Shown here: piece after piece, positions 50,591 to 59,286 of the stretch | Numbering within the stretch: position 1 is the stretch's first letter | How the letters are laid out: each line of letters starts with the position of its first letter | Assembly (NCBI GenBank): GCA_946555465.1 | Contig: CAMNST010000001.1 | Span: forward strand, 186,001-250,000 | DNA: 64,000 nt | Origin: an uncultured Clostridia bacterium | GTDB taxonomy: Bacteria > Bacillota > Clostridia > Oscillospirales > Acutalibacteraceae | Direction: 5' to 3' | Made by a program: the position numbers and the translations under genes | Notes under the pieces: generated by a model | What the model was told of the DNA's origin: nothing | The model's database searches: none | What the model saw: only the letters and a program-made list of their open reading frames with translations

Positions 50591-51982
50591 TTATTCTTTG
50601 CTCCAGGTTACACCCTGCGGTGTATCTTTAAGAATTATACCCATGGCTTTAAGATCATCGCGTATTTTATCTGCAGTTGCCCAGTCTTTATCGGCTCTTG
50701 CCTGCTGACGCTGTTCAATAAGGGCTTCGACTTCACTGTCAAGGTCATTTGACTTTCTGTTATAAAGAAGTCCGAGAACGCTGCAAAGTTCATCAAAAAT
50801 ATCACAGGCAATCTGACATGTGTTTTTAGAAACATTCTTATCAAGAATTTTTGTATTTATATCCTTTACAAGTTCAAAAATTGCAGCAATACCATCAGCG
50901 GTATTAAGGTCATCATCCATAGCAGTGATAAACTGCTCTCTGCGGCTGTTTATAAGATTAAGAAGTTCCTCGTCGTCTTCCTTATCAGCAGCGTTCTTCA
51001 AAGCGAAATCAAGGCTGTCACGGCAGGTGTAAAGCCTATCAAGAGCCGATTTGCACTGTTCAATTATCTCAAGATTATAATTAATCGGTGAACGATAATG
51101 AGATGAAATAAGGAAATATCTGATAACTTCATATCCGTAAATATTCGCAATTTCACGAACGGTTTTGAAATTACCGAGCGATTTGCTCATCTTTACATTA
51201 TCAACATTAATATAGCCATTATGCATCCAGTATTTTGAGAATGTGCAGCCGTTTGCACACTCACTTTGTGCAATTTCATTTTCATGATGAGGGAAAATAA
51301 GATCCTGACCGCCGCAGTGAATATCTATTGTCTTGCCTAAATATCTTCTGTTCATAGCAGAACATTCAATATGCCAACCCGGTCTTCCCTTTCCCCATGG
51401 AGACTCCCAGTAAGGTTCGCCTTCTTTTGCTGCTTTCCACAGTGCAAAGTCAAGCGGATCTTCTTTCTTTTCACCGACTGCAATTCTTGCACCCGACTGT
51501 AAATCTTCAATAGGCTGATGACTGAGTTTTCCGTATTCCTTAAATTTAAGCGTTCTGAAATAAACATCACCGTCAACAGCATACGCATATCCCTTTTTTT
51601 CAAGTGACTCGATAATGTCTATAATTTCATCAATATTTTCTGTTGCTTTCGGATGAATCGTTGCATCTTTAAAATTAAGACCGTGAGCATCCGTCCAGAA
51701 TTCTTCGATGTACTTTTTTGAAACTTCCTCGAAGGTTATTCCCTCTTCATTTGCCCTTTTTATAATTTTATCGTCAACATCGGTAAAATTCTGAACAAAC
51801 TTAACATTCATACCCCTGTATTCCATATAGCGTCTTAACACATCAAAAACACAGAGAGGTCTTGCATTGCCGATATGAATAAAATTATAAACTGTTGGAC
51901 CGCAGGCATAAATCTTCACTTCATTTTCATCAACCGGAACAAACTCTTCCTTCTGTTTTGTCATCGTATTGAAAATCTTCAT
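50591..51982 (-). CDS. cysS: Cysteinyl-tRNA synthetase
   Basis: Class I synthetase with a zinc site for cysteine. The 463-residue product shows [18 protein letters not shown] (zinc Cys and HIGH-like region) near residues 26-43, the substrate-zinc Cys/His in WHIECSAM and [13 protein letters not shown], and KMSKSLGN near 265-272. The length is typical. Its ATG overlaps the cysE stop by 4 nt, so both depend on the cysteine T-box upstream of cysE. Confidence 0.97.
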   Translation of the reverse strand: MKIFNTMTKQKEEFVPVDENEVKIYACGPTVYNFIHIGNARPLCVFDVLRRYMEYRGMNVKFVQNFTDVDDKIIKRANEEGITFEEVSKKYIEEFWTDAHGLNFKDATIHPKATENIDEIIDIIESLEKKGYAYAVDGDVYFRTLKFKEYGKLSHQPIEDLQSGARIAVGEKKEDPLDFALWKAAKEGEPYWESPWGKGRPGWHIECSAMNRRYLGKTIDIHCGGQDLIFPHHENEIAQSECANGCTFSKYWMHNGYINVDNVKMSKSLGNFKTVREIANIYGYEVIRYFLISSHYRSPINYNLEIIEQCKSALDRLYTCRDSLDFALKNAADKEDDEELLNLINSRREQFITAMDDDLNTADGIAAIFELVKDINTKILDKNVSKNTCQIACDIFDELCSVLGLLYNRKSNDLDSEVEALIEQRQQARADKDWATADKIRDDLKAMGIILKDTPQGVTWSKE

Positions 51983-52620
51983 TTTAGGTTCTCCTTTAAA
52001 ATCTTAATTTCTTTTTCAAGCATTGCTATTTTTTCCTGATTGTTTTCAATCGCATTCATAATCGGGTCGGGTATATTTATCTGATCAAGGTCATCCACCC
52101 GCTCACCGTCTATCCTTACAATCTCACCGGGAACACCGACAACAGTGCAGTTAGGATCAACATCTTTAACAACAACAGCACCTGCCGCAATTTTGGCATT
52201 TCTTCCTATTGTTATGGGACCAAGAACTTTTGCTCCTGAACCAATCATAACCCCGCTTTCAATAGTCGGATGTCTTTTTCCGATATCTTTACCCGTACCG
52301 CCGAGGGTAACCCCCTGATAGATCATAACATCATCACCGATTTCGGTCGTTTCACCGATTACAATACCGCTTCCGTGGTCGATACAGACACGTCTGCCGA
52401 TTGTTGCACCGGGATGAATTTCAATTCCTGTTCTGTGAGCAGAACGCTGACTTATCCACCTTGCAATGAAAGGCATATTATGCTTTAAAAACCAATTTGC
52501 TTTCTTGTGACTTCTTAATGCTTTAAAACCCGGATAGAGTAAAATTATTTCAATCGGACTTCTGGCAGCCGGATCATGATCCATAAAACTTTTAATATCC
52601 TCTTTATAAGATTCAAACAT
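51979..52620 (-). CDS. cysE: Serine O-acetyltransferase
   Basis: Makes O-acetylserine, the carbon skeleton for cysteine. The 213-residue product has an N-terminal helical part (DIKSFMDHDPAARSPIEI) and a left-handed beta-helix with hexapeptide repeats (IHPGATIGRRVCIDHGSGIVIGETTEIGDDVMIYQGVTLGG). The short C-terminal tail after the helix differs from enteric forms that bind CysK. ATG 52620 was preferred over TTG 52623; GAGGTGA lies just upstream. It is first in a T-box-controlled operon with cysS. Confidence 0.95.
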   Translation of the reverse strand: MFESYKEDIKSFMDHDPAARSPIEIILLYPGFKALRSHKKANWFLKHNMPFIARWISQRSAHRTGIEIHPGATIGRRVCIDHGSGIVIGETTEIGDDVMIYQGVTLGGTGKDIGKRHPTIESGVMIGSGAKVLGPITIGRNAKIAAGAVVVKDVDPNCTVVGVPGEIVRIDGERVDDLDQINIPDPIMNAIENNQEKIAMLEKEIKILKENLK

Positions 52621-52649
52621 CAAATCACCTCTGCATAAACAAATTCTGT

Positions 52650-52683
52650 AAAAAATAAAATGCCCCTGTCAATGACAGAGGCA
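52650..52683 (-). terminator. T-box regulated terminator before cysE
   Basis: On the minus strand TGCCTCTGTC pairs with GACAGGGGCA around a 3-5 nt loop, followed by TTTTATTTTTT. It lies right after the T-box sequence and is the off-state hairpin. Confidence 0.9.
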
Positions 52684-52886
52684 ATAATAACTGCGGTTCC
52701 ACTCTTTTTTATACTCAGTTGCAAATTGATTACAACCTAAGCCGTTAACGAGGCTGACCGACTCAGAATACTGATTTCCTCCGAGCAACTCAGGAGCGCA
52801 TTTCGGCAGGGTTTAAATATAAATCTTTCAGCAAATGATTTACTCTCTGAAAATAAACTGACTGCTTACTTCTCTCTGTCACAGTT
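52650..52886 (-). promoter_or_regulatory. Cysteine T-box leader of cysE-cysS
   Basis: The minus strand contains the highly conserved T-box AGTGGAACCGC (52703-52693), which pairs with the free CCA end of uncharged tRNA. It lies 10 nt before the terminator stem. An upstream Stem I-like region includes AGAGAGAAGTAA near 52875 and GAAATGCG near 52800, giving a likely specifier codon TGC (52800-52798) for cysteine, in agreement with cysE and cysS downstream. Low cysteinyl-tRNA charging should favour readthrough. A second TGC at 52785 is an alternative specifier. Confidence 0.9.
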
Positions 52887-52902
52887 TTTATCTATTAATA
52901 AT

Positions 52903-52930
52903 ATTATATATATTTTTTTGAAATTTGCAA
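52903..52930 (-). promoter_or_regulatory. Promoter for the cys T-box operon
   Basis: On the minus strand TTGCAA (52930-52925), a 16-nt spacer and TATAAT (52908-52903), about 20 nt upstream of the first T-box stem. Confidence 0.7.
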
Positions 52931-52933
52931 CAC

Positions 52934-53500
52934 TTATTTTGTTTTAATAAGATGCCAGCCGTCTTTTGCATAAATAATTCCGCTGAAAACCGTTACAATC
53001 GAAACAATCCAGAAAGCAACAGTGCAGTATGTATTGAGCCATGGTGTGCTTGTTGTAATATCTGCAGCACCTTCGCCGATGGCAAGCAAAAGGAACGTCA
53101 TACCCGTTGTAGACATTTGAAGAAATGTTTTTGCTTTGCCGAATTTATTTGCGGCAACAACTTCACCGGTTGCCGCAGCAGCCATTCTGATACCGGCAAC
53201 AAGAAATTCACGGGCAAGCATAAGCATAACACATATATCTGTATGCCAACCCATATTTATCAGGATAAGATATGCGGCAAAAACAAGGCTTTTATCCGAA
53301 AGAGGATCCATAAGTTTACCAAAATCGGTAACGAGACCACGTTTTCTTGCTATAATGCCATCAACTTTATCACTCATACAAGCAACAAAATAAACAATAA
53401 GCGTTGCAACCCAGTGATAAGGAAAATCTATATACGCAAACGCCATCAAAAACGGTATGCATAAAAATCTGAAAACTGTTATTTTATTTGGTAAATTCAT
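52934..53500 (-). CDS. pgsA: CDP-diacylglycerol--glycerol-3-phosphate 3-phosphatidyltransferase
   Basis: Makes phosphatidylglycerol phosphate, the committed step of PG synthesis in the membrane. The 188-residue product has five to six helices and the CDP-alcohol transferase motif DG(x)2AR(x)8G(x)3D(x)3D, seen as KVDGIIARKRG ... GKLMDPLSDK at residues ~46-69. AGGAGAAGAAGT precedes ATG 53500. It overlaps rimO by 4 nt; the rimO-pgsA pairing is widespread in Firmicutes. Confidence 0.95.
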   Translation of the reverse strand: MNLPNKITVFRFLCIPFLMAFAYIDFPYHWVATLIVYFVACMSDKVDGIIARKRGLVTDFGKLMDPLSDKSLVFAAYLILINMGWHTDICVMLMLAREFLVAGIRMAAAATGEVVAANKFGKAKTFLQMSTTGMTFLLLAIGEGAADITTSTPWLNTYCTVAFWIVSIVTVFSGIIYAKDGWHLIKTK

Positions 53501-54819
53501 ACTTCTTCTCCTATAAGATCATATCCGTTATAATCTGTTATTTTAACATTTACAAAATCGCCCGTACTGAGATTTCTATCAGAAGTAAATATAATACCGC
53601 TGTCAATTTCAGGCGAGTCGAGATAAGATCTGCCGACATAGTTATTATATTCATCGACTCCGTCAACAATAACATTATATATATTGCCGAGCCTTTTCTC
53701 ATTTGACTCCTGCGTTATGTAATACTGAATATCCATCAGCACTTCAGCACGTCTTTTTTTGATATCTTCATCAATCTGATTTTCAAAATCGAAGGCAGGT
53801 GTATCTTCTTCAGGTGAATATGCAAAACAGCCCATTTTGTCAAACTTCATTTCTTTAACAAAACGGCAGAGTTCCTCAAAATCTTCATTGCTCTCACCGG
53901 GAAAACCCACCATAAAAGTAGTTCTTAAAGAAAGATTCGGAATTGCGTTTTTCATTTTATTGATTAACTTTTTCAGACTGTCATATGAACCGTTTCTGTT
54001 CATTGATTTTAAAATTTCTGCATTGCAGTGCTGAAGCGGAATATCAATATAGGAACAAATTTTTTCCTCATTTGCAATAACATCAATAAGTTCATCTGTC
54101 ACCCTGTCAGGATAGCAGTAAAACAATCTTATCCATTTAATTCCGTCAATTTTTACAAGTCTTTTCAGCAAGTCTGCAAGTTTGGATTCACCATACAGTT
54201 TTGAACCGTATTTGGTTGTATCCTGCGCAACAAGAATAATCTCCTTCACGCCTTGTCCGGCAAGAACTTCTGCTTCAGAAACAATACTTTCCACAGGGCG
54301 CTCAATATAACCGCCCCGTATACCGGGTATTGCGCAATATGAGCATTTGTTATCACATCCGTCACTGATTTTTAAATATGCCCAGTGAGAGGGCGTTGAA
54401 AGGAGCCTTTCACCTTCAAGGGGAAGATAACACTTATCAGGGAAAAAACTTGTTGAAATGCCAGCAAGAGCCTTCTGGCAAACTTTAACAATATCGCCGT
54501 CAGCACCAATACCTATTACTGAATCAACCTCAGGAATTTCCTTTAAAATTTCTTCCTGATATCTTTCTGCAAGACAGCCTGTAACAACAATAGCCGAAAT
54601 CAACCCCGCCGCCTTATATTCTGCAACTTCAAGAATGGTTTCAATAGCCTCTTTTTTTGCATCATCAATAAAACCGCAGGTGTTAATTATCATAACATCA
54701 CTGCCCTCTATTGTCGGTGAAATCTCAAATCCGCTTTTATTCAGTTTTTTAAGCATCAATTCGCCATCCACCTGATTTTTAGGGCAGCCAAGCGAAATCA
54801 TACCGACTTTAAAACTCAT
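53497..54819 (-). CDS. rimO: Ribosomal protein S12 methylthiotransferase
   Basis: Radical SAM enzyme adding a methylthio group to Asp of ribosomal protein S12. The 440-residue product has the MTTase domain with three Fe-S cysteines (SLGCPKNQVD, INTCGFIDDAKKEA, VTGCLAERY), the radical SAM cluster CDNKCSYCAIP near residue 150 and a C-terminal TRAM domain. M at 54819 (SFKVGMISLGCPKN) matches the usual family start; ATG 54825 would add two residues. It overlaps recX by 11 nt and pgsA by 4 nt. Confidence 0.95.
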   Translation of the reverse strand: MSFKVGMISLGCPKNQVDGELMLKKLNKSGFEISPTIEGSDVMIINTCGFIDDAKKEAIETILEVAEYKAAGLISAIVVTGCLAERYQEEILKEIPEVDSVIGIGADGDIVKVCQKALAGISTSFFPDKCYLPLEGERLLSTPSHWAYLKISDGCDNKCSYCAIPGIRGGYIERPVESIVSEAEVLAGQGVKEIILVAQDTTKYGSKLYGESKLADLLKRLVKIDGIKWIRLFYCYPDRVTDELIDVIANEEKICSYIDIPLQHCNAEILKSMNRNGSYDSLKKLINKMKNAIPNLSLRTTFMVGFPGESNEDFEELCRFVKEMKFDKMGCFAYSPEEDTPAFDFENQIDEDIKKRRAEVLMDIQYYITQESNEKRLGNIYNVIVDGVDEYNNYVGRSYLDSPEIDSGIIFTSDRNLSTGDFVNVKITDYNGYDLIGEEV

Positions 54820-55417
54820 AATCATCTAACCTGTTCAGTGCCGATTCTATATCATAATATGAAAAACCTTTTCGCTGAAGAGCAGCAACAACTTTTTGTC
54901 TGCCGCCCTCCTGCTCAAGTTTTGATAAATACTTATTTTTAACAAGTTTAACTATAATCTCAACCATATCAAGATCATACTCTGAAAGGATTTCTTTCAC
55001 AATACTGCTGTCAATACCACGCTTAAAACATTCCTGCTTTACGTGATTTAGGGAATATTTTTTTACTCTGAATAAATAGTCAACAAGATTGGCACAGTAC
55101 TTTTCATCATCAAGATATCCTGCTTCAATATATCTTTCAACAGCCCTGTCGGCACTTTTTTCATCAACAGTTCTGAGAAGTTTAACTTTAAGTTCTTTAA
55201 CGGAATGATCACGTCTTGAAAGAAAATCAGCACACTTGTTCAGTGCTTTCTTATAATTAATTGCTTCTAAAAGTTCGTTCCACTCATCCTCATCAATTTC
55301 ACTTCCGTCAGCAATATAGTGGTCAAGCCAGAAATTAATATCAGTAGTAACTGCATATTCATCATCAAGCAATATATGTACTTTATTTCCGCGTCCGCGC
55401 TGATGCTTAATAATCAT
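54809..55417 (-). CDS. recX: RecA regulator RecX
   Basis: A 202-residue helical protein that modulates RecA filaments. It has the tandem three-helix repeats typical of RecX (FLSRRDHSVKELKVKLLR, YLDDEKYCANLVDYLFRVKKYSLNHVKQECFKRGI and VVAALQRKGFSYYDIESAL). The gene starts one base before the recA stop ends (TGATG junction), so it is translationally coupled to recA. Confidence 0.92.
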   Translation of the reverse strand: MIIKHQRGRGNKVHILLDDEYAVTTDINFWLDHYIADGSEIDEDEWNELLEAINYKKALNKCADFLSRRDHSVKELKVKLLRTVDEKSADRAVERYIEAGYLDDEKYCANLVDYLFRVKKYSLNHVKQECFKRGIDSSIVKEILSEYDLDMVEIIVKLVKNKYLSKLEQEGGRQKVVAALQRKGFSYYDIESALNRLDDYEF

Positions 55418-56547
55418 CAGTCTTCATCATCTTCAACGGCAATATCAAGTTTTGCTTTAGCAGCCGCTCTTGTATTTTTTTCAGGTGCAGGAATTTTTTC
55501 ATCATCGGTTTTAGCCATTGATGCTGCCTTCGGTCTGTATTTCTGATTAGATTCTTCCTGAATTTCAGCCAGTTTATCAAGAATTTTCTTTTCAAGTTCA
55601 GCCGCAAATTCAGGGTCATCTTTAATCATGCGTTTAACATTGTCTCTGCCCTGACCGAGTCTCTGGTCACCGTAAGAGAACCATGAACCGCCTTTATGAA
55701 TAATATCATACTCAACAGCCAAATCAAGAATTTCACCGTCTTTTGAAATACCTGTACCATACATAATATCAAATTCAGCAGATTTGAAAGGAGGAGCAAC
55801 TTTGTTTTTTACAACCTTGACCTTGGTTCGTGAACCGATCGTTTCGGTTCCGTTCTTTAACTGCTCGCCTTTTCTTACATCAATTCGGATTGATGAGTAG
55901 AATTTAAGTGCACGTCCGCCGGTTGTAACTTCGGGATTACCGTATACAACACCGATTTTTTCACGCAACTGATTAATAAATATAATTATACAATTTGTTC
56001 TGTTAACAGTACCTGCAAGTTTCCTGAGGGCCTGAGACATAAGTCTTGCATGCTGACCGACATGACTGTCTCCCATATCGCCTTCAATTTCACTTTTCGG
56101 AACAAGAGCAGCAACAGAGTCAACAACAACAATATCAATAGCACCGCTGCTTACAAGTTGTTCTGCAATTTCAAGAGCCTGTTCACCATAGTCAGGCTGA
56201 GCAACGAGAAGTTCATCAACATTAACACCGAGATTTGATGCATATATCGGGTCAAGTGCATGTTCAGCATCAATAAACGCAGCCTCACCGCCGAGTTTCT
56301 GTGCCTCTGCAACACAATGAAGCGCAAGGGTTGTTTTACCGCTTGATTCAGGACCGTATATTTCTATAATTCTTCCTCGAGGAAGTCCGCCGATTCCTGT
56401 TGCAACATCAAGTGTAAGAGAACCTGTTGAAATAGCATCAACTTTAAGGCTTTTATTGTCACCAAGGCGCATAACTGCACCTGCGCCATATTTTTTTTCA
56501 ATTTGTTTCATTGCCGATTCTAAAGCAGTTTTTTTATCAGAAGCCAT
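55417..56547 (-). CDS. recA: Recombinase A
   Basis: Core strand-exchange ATPase. The 376-residue product has Walker A GPESSGKT at residues 65-72, the catalytic DAEHALDP region near 94, Walker [13 protein letters not shown] near 140, loop L1/L2 sequences ([40 protein letters not shown]) and an acidic tail. GAAGGAGGAAGAATT-type ribosome binding site precedes ATG 56547. Transcribed with recX-rimO-pgsA; a sigma-A promoter lies at 56578-56606 and no clear LexA box was seen. Confidence 0.98.
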   Translation of the reverse strand: MASDKKTALESAMKQIEKKYGAGAVMRLGDNKSLKVDAISTGSLTLDVATGIGGLPRGRIIEIYGPESSGKTTLALHCVAEAQKLGGEAAFIDAEHALDPIYASNLGVNVDELLVAQPDYGEQALEIAEQLVSSGAIDIVVVDSVAALVPKSEIEGDMGDSHVGQHARLMSQALRKLAGTVNRTNCIIIFINQLREKIGVVYGNPEVTTGGRALKFYSSIRIDVRKGEQLKNGTETIGSRTKVKVVKNKVAPPFKSAEFDIMYGTGISKDGEILDLAVEYDIIHKGGSWFSYGDQRLGQGRDNVKRMIKDDPEFAAELEKKILDKLAEIQEESNQKYRPKAASMAKTDDEKIPAPEKNTRAAAKAKLDIAVEDDED

Positions 56548-56577
56548 AATTCTTCCTCCTTATTGATTTACCTGTAT

Positions 56578-56606
56578 ATTATACTAAATATAGTATTTAA
56601 AATCAA
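56578..56606 (-). promoter_or_regulatory. recA promoter
   Basis: On the minus strand TTGATT (56606-56601), a 17-nt spacer and TATAAT (56583-56578), 30 nt before the recA ATG. Confidence 0.78.
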
Positions 56607-56668
56607 TAGTTATACTAATACTAAAAGAGTAAAAATTGACACTTTTTGAAAAAAAGGCAAAAAAACAC

Positions 56669-56697
56669 TTGCAATTTAAATGCACTTGTGATATTAT
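56669..56697 (+). promoter_or_regulatory. rpmB promoter (extended -10)
   Basis: TTGCAA (56669-56674), a 17-nt spacer and TATTAT (56692-56697) preceded by TGA. It is 36 nt before the rpmB start. Confidence 0.75.
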
Positions 56698-56733
56698 ACC
56701 AAATGTTCTAAGAATTTAAGGAGGTGTTCGCAA

Positions 56734-56919
56734 ATGGCAAAATGTGAATACTGCGGAAAAGACGTATCTTTCGGCATCAAGGTTTCTCACTCTCACAGAA
56801 GATCAAACAGAACATGGAAACCAAACATTAAAAAAGTTAAGGCTATTGTAAACGGCTCTCCTAAAAGAGTTTATGTATGTACAAGATGCCTTCGTTCAGG
56901 TAAGGTTGAAAGAGCATAA
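56734..56919 (+). CDS. rpmB: 50S ribosomal protein L28
   Basis: A 61-residue basic ribosomal protein of the zinc-type (C+), with cysteines in KCEYCGKDV near residues 3-6 and CTRCLRSGK near 50-53, and the conserved VSHSHRRSNRTWKPNIKKVKA. GGAGGTGTTCGCAA precedes ATG 56734. It has its own promoter and terminator, as is usual for Firmicutes. Confidence 0.97.
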   Translation: MAKCEYCGKDVSFGIKVSHSHRRSNRTWKPNIKKVKAIVNGSPKRVYVCTRCLRSGKVERA

Positions 56920-56936
56920 TTATTTCGCATAAAAAC

Positions 56937-56962
56937 AGCGCCGTATTCCGGCGCTTATTTTT
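56937..56962 (+). terminator. Intrinsic terminator after rpmB
   Basis: AGCGCCG (56937-56943) pairs with CGGCGCT (56949-56955), followed by TATTTTTAT. Confidence 0.9.
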
Positions 56963-57004
56963 ATATGTCGGTAAAAGTTAATGATTAATAAATGAACTGT
57001 AGTC

Positions 57005-57060
57005 CTGTAATGATTGTTTTTTATTATTGAAAAGCAATCGTTACAGTATTTTATTTTTTT
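57005..57060 (+). terminator. Orphan terminator-like hairpin upstream of the sigma factor gene
   Basis: CTGTAATGATTG (57005-57016) pairs with CAATCGTTACAG (57035-57046, one G-U), 18-nt loop, followed by TATTTTATTTTTTT. It lies about 40 nt beyond the rpmB terminator and no gene ends here. It could be a backup terminator or the end of a short RNA. The rest of the 57061-57218 gap is AT-rich leader and promoter. Confidence 0.6.
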
Positions 57061-57148
57061 GAGTAATTGTATAAACTAAAAAACAAAGAAAACATCTGAC
57101 ATATTATGCGCAAAAAAGAAAATTTGTAATAAAAATCATAAAAGTAAA

Positions 57149-57174
57149 TGAACCTTTTGCTTTATATTTGCGTC
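57149..57174 (+). promoter_or_regulatory. Candidate ECF-sigma-type promoter for the gene at 57219
   Basis: TGAACC (57149-57154), a 16-nt spacer and CGTC (57171-57174). The GAAC/CGTC pair and spacing match the general ECF promoter pattern (for example SigW/SigM-type GAAAC-N16-CGT), which would allow self-activation. A -10 TATAAT-type box is absent at the right place. The start codon is 45 nt downstream. Confidence 0.5.
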
Positions 57175-57218
57175 TTAATTATTGAAGTCGATTTCAATAT
57201 AATCGAGGAGGTGTATAT

Positions 57219-58484
57219 ATGAATTTTGAAACATTGCTTGCAGAAAACAGGAGAATAATTGAACGATATGTTTATTTTCGCATTTCAAACAAAGAAGATG
57301 CAGAAGATATTTTGCAGGAAACCTATTTGTCAGCATTTCAGAAATTTGCTAATCTTGAGAATAAATTATATTTCAAATCATGGTTAATCAAGATTGCAAA
57401 AAATAAATGCAATGACTATTATCGTGAAAAGAAAATCAATACAGTTGATGATGCTGCTTTGGATACGATTGCCGGAAAATCTGGTATTGGCGAACGTTTT
57501 GAAATTTTGGAAATTATCAATTCTCTAAATAAAAAAGACAGAAATATCCTGAATATGTATTATTTTATTGGTTACTCTCAAGAAGAAATATCAAAGTTAA
57601 TGGGTATTCCTATCGGTACCGTTAAAAGCAGATTGTATACTGCAAGAAATAATTTCAAATCAAAATACACTTATATACCATATGCAAAACCAAAAGGAGA
57701 AACAGAGATGGCTTTACCTGAAATTATGCCAAAATATACAATAACAGAGAATAATAAAAAACCGTTTGATGTTAAATGTGAAGAACTTATGGGATGGCTT
57801 ATTGTTCCTAAACTTAATGAAAAAACTGAATGGGCATTATATAATCAGCCCGACGGAAAACAAACTGAAAGAGTTGAAATTGAAGTTGTTGGAATGGCGA
57901 GCGTACACGATGTTGAAGGTGTTGAAATCGCGGCGAGAGAGTATAATCCCGTTGAAAATAATAAACTTGATTCAAGTGAATTTGCTCAAAGAAGATTTGT
58001 TGCACAGTTAACGGATACACACTGCCGTTTTCTTGCAGAGAGCCATAAGCAAAACGGTATTACCAGATACTATACATTTTTGGATGAAAATGAATTTACA
58101 AAAAATTGGGGATATGGTGTTGATAATTGCGGTAAGGAAACTCATTTATCTGCAAAAGGAATCATTAAAAGAAAAAATAATTCTATCATCTCAGAGGAAA
58201 AGGTTATGGATATTGTTGGCAGATATACAGTAGATATCAACGGAAAACAATATGATTCAATTTGTCTTATGGACATAGAGACTTATGAAAAAGACGTTGT
58301 AACTGAACAGTATATTGATAAAAACGGAAAAACAGTTTTGTGGCGCAGATTTAATGCCAACGATTGGAAATACGAAAAATATAATCAATTATGGAATAAT
58401 AAATTACCGGATAACGAAACAATAATTGTTAATGGTAAAATCTATGTACATTGGTACGATTGTATCAGCGATTATATTAAATAA
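57219..58484 (+). CDS. ECF-like sigma-70 factor with a long unrecognised C-terminal domain
   Basis: A 421-residue protein. Region 2 spans residues ~5-72 (NKEDAEDILQETYLSAFQKF ... FKSWLIKIAKNKCNDYYREKK) and region 4 ~88-145, with the helix-turn-helix YSQEEISKLMGIPIGTVKSRLYTARNNF. The remaining ~258 residues, from MALPEIMPKYTITENN, are a soluble domain I do not recognise; it has no membrane helix. An internal AAGGAG sits 8 nt before an in-frame ATG at 57708 (codon 164), which could make the C-terminal domain as a separate protein. The gene is alone: rpmB and its terminator lie upstream, convergent plsY downstream, and no anti-sigma gene follows. GAGGAGGTGTATAT precedes ATG 57219. Confidence 0.82.
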   Translation: MNFETLLAENRRIIERYVYFRISNKEDAEDILQETYLSAFQKFANLENKLYFKSWLIKIAKNKCNDYYREKKINTVDDAALDTIAGKSGIGERFEILEIINSLNKKDRNILNMYYFIGYSQEEISKLMGIPIGTVKSRLYTARNNFKSKYTYIPYAKPKGETEMALPEIMPKYTITENNKKPFDVKCEELMGWLIVPKLNEKTEWALYNQPDGKQTERVEIEVVGMASVHDVEGVEIAAREYNPVENNKLDSSEFAQRRFVAQLTDTHCRFLAESHKQNGITRYYTFLDENEFTKNWGYGVDNCGKETHLSAKGIIKRKNNSIISEEKVMDIVGRYTVDINGKQYDSICLMDIETYEKDVVTEQYIDKNGKTVLWRRFNANDWKYEKYNQLWNNKLPDNETIIVNGKIYVHWYDCISDYIK

Positions 58485-58540
58485 TATGTGAAACAGGGCA
58501 ATAAGAGAATTAGACAGTAATCAAATACGCATAAATAAAA

Positions 58541-58584
58541 GAACTGCATCAACTGACTTATGTTAATTGATGCAGTTCCTGTTT
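58541..58584 (+). terminator. Bidirectional terminator between the sigma factor and plsY
   Basis: GAACTGCATCAA (58541-58552) pairs perfectly with TTGATGCAGTTC (58567-58578), 14-nt loop, followed by CTGTTTTAT on the plus strand and TTTTATTTAT on the minus strand. Confidence 0.85.
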
Positions 58585-58623
58585 TATATCCTTTTGTATA
58601 TAAAGTTTAAAGAGCACTATATT

Positions 58624-59286
58624 TTAGCAATCTTTGCTTTCACTCTTTTTAAAATTAATTTTATTTTCTGTATGACTCATAAGTTTTTTTATATTTCCCC
58701 TATGTGCGATGACTACAATTACAGTAAAAACAGCGGCAATTAAAGTTAAAGGAATGCTCTTATAGAAAAGATAAATAAACACAGGATATAATACCGCCAT
58801 AATTATACTTCCCAGTGAAACATATTTTGTTGCAATCACAACCACAGCAAAAACCGCAAGAAGTATTAGCGCAATCCGCCAGTCAATAACAAAAACCATT
58901 CCGCCGGCAGTTGCAACACCCTTTCCGCCTTTAAAATTAAAAAAGCAAGGAAAAATGTGCCCGAGAACACAAAAAAATCCCGAAAATGATTTAATGAACA
59001 TTGTATCATAAAAAAGCGAAGGCAACTGATTTTCATCACTGTGCATCATTTTTATAATAAGAAGTGATAACCCTATTGCAACAGCAACTTTAACCATATC
59101 GCCCAATATTGTAAACGCTGCAAGTTTTTTACCGTAATTTCTCAGCATATTTGTAGTTCCGGCATTTCCGCTACCGTGAGTTCTTACATCATCTTTTTCA
59201 AAGCGCTTTGAAAGAATAACGCCAAAATTAAGGCTGCCAAGAATATAAGAAAAAAATGCAATCAGAATAAACGCCAAAGCAAACAT
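58624..59286 (-). CDS. plsY: Acyl-phosphate glycerol-3-phosphate acyltransferase
   Basis: Integral membrane enzyme acylating glycerol 3-phosphate in phospholipid synthesis. The 220-residue product has five or more helices and the three PlsY motifs: GSLNFGVILSKRF then THGSGNAGTTNMLRNYG near residue 36-52, GHIFPCFFNFKGGKGVATAGG near 109-130 and the C-terminal IAHRGNIKKL. The ATG overlaps the der stop by one base (TAATG). The der-plsY pairing is common in Firmicutes. Confidence 0.95.
   Translation of the reverse strand: MFALAFILIAFFSYILGSLNFGVILSKRFEKDDVRTHGSGNAGTTNMLRNYGKKLAAFTILGDMVKVAVAIGLSLLIIKMMHSDENQLPSLFYDTMFIKSFSGFFCVLGHIFPCFFNFKGGKGVATAGGMVFVIDWRIALILLAVFAVVVIATKYVSLGSIIMAVLYPVFIYLFYKSIPLTLIAAVFTVIVVIAHRGNIKKLMSHTENKINFKKSESKDC

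Noticed and set aside
52925-53464. Plus-strand open frame of about 180 codons opposite pgsA
   Set aside because: It is the antisense shadow of the CDP-alcohol transferase gene, with no plausible protein features.
56548-56733. LexA/SOS box in the recA-rpmB gap
   Set aside because: No CGAAC-N4-GTTCG-like or other clear inverted GAAC/GTTC pair is present at useful spacing; GTTC near 56704 has no partner.
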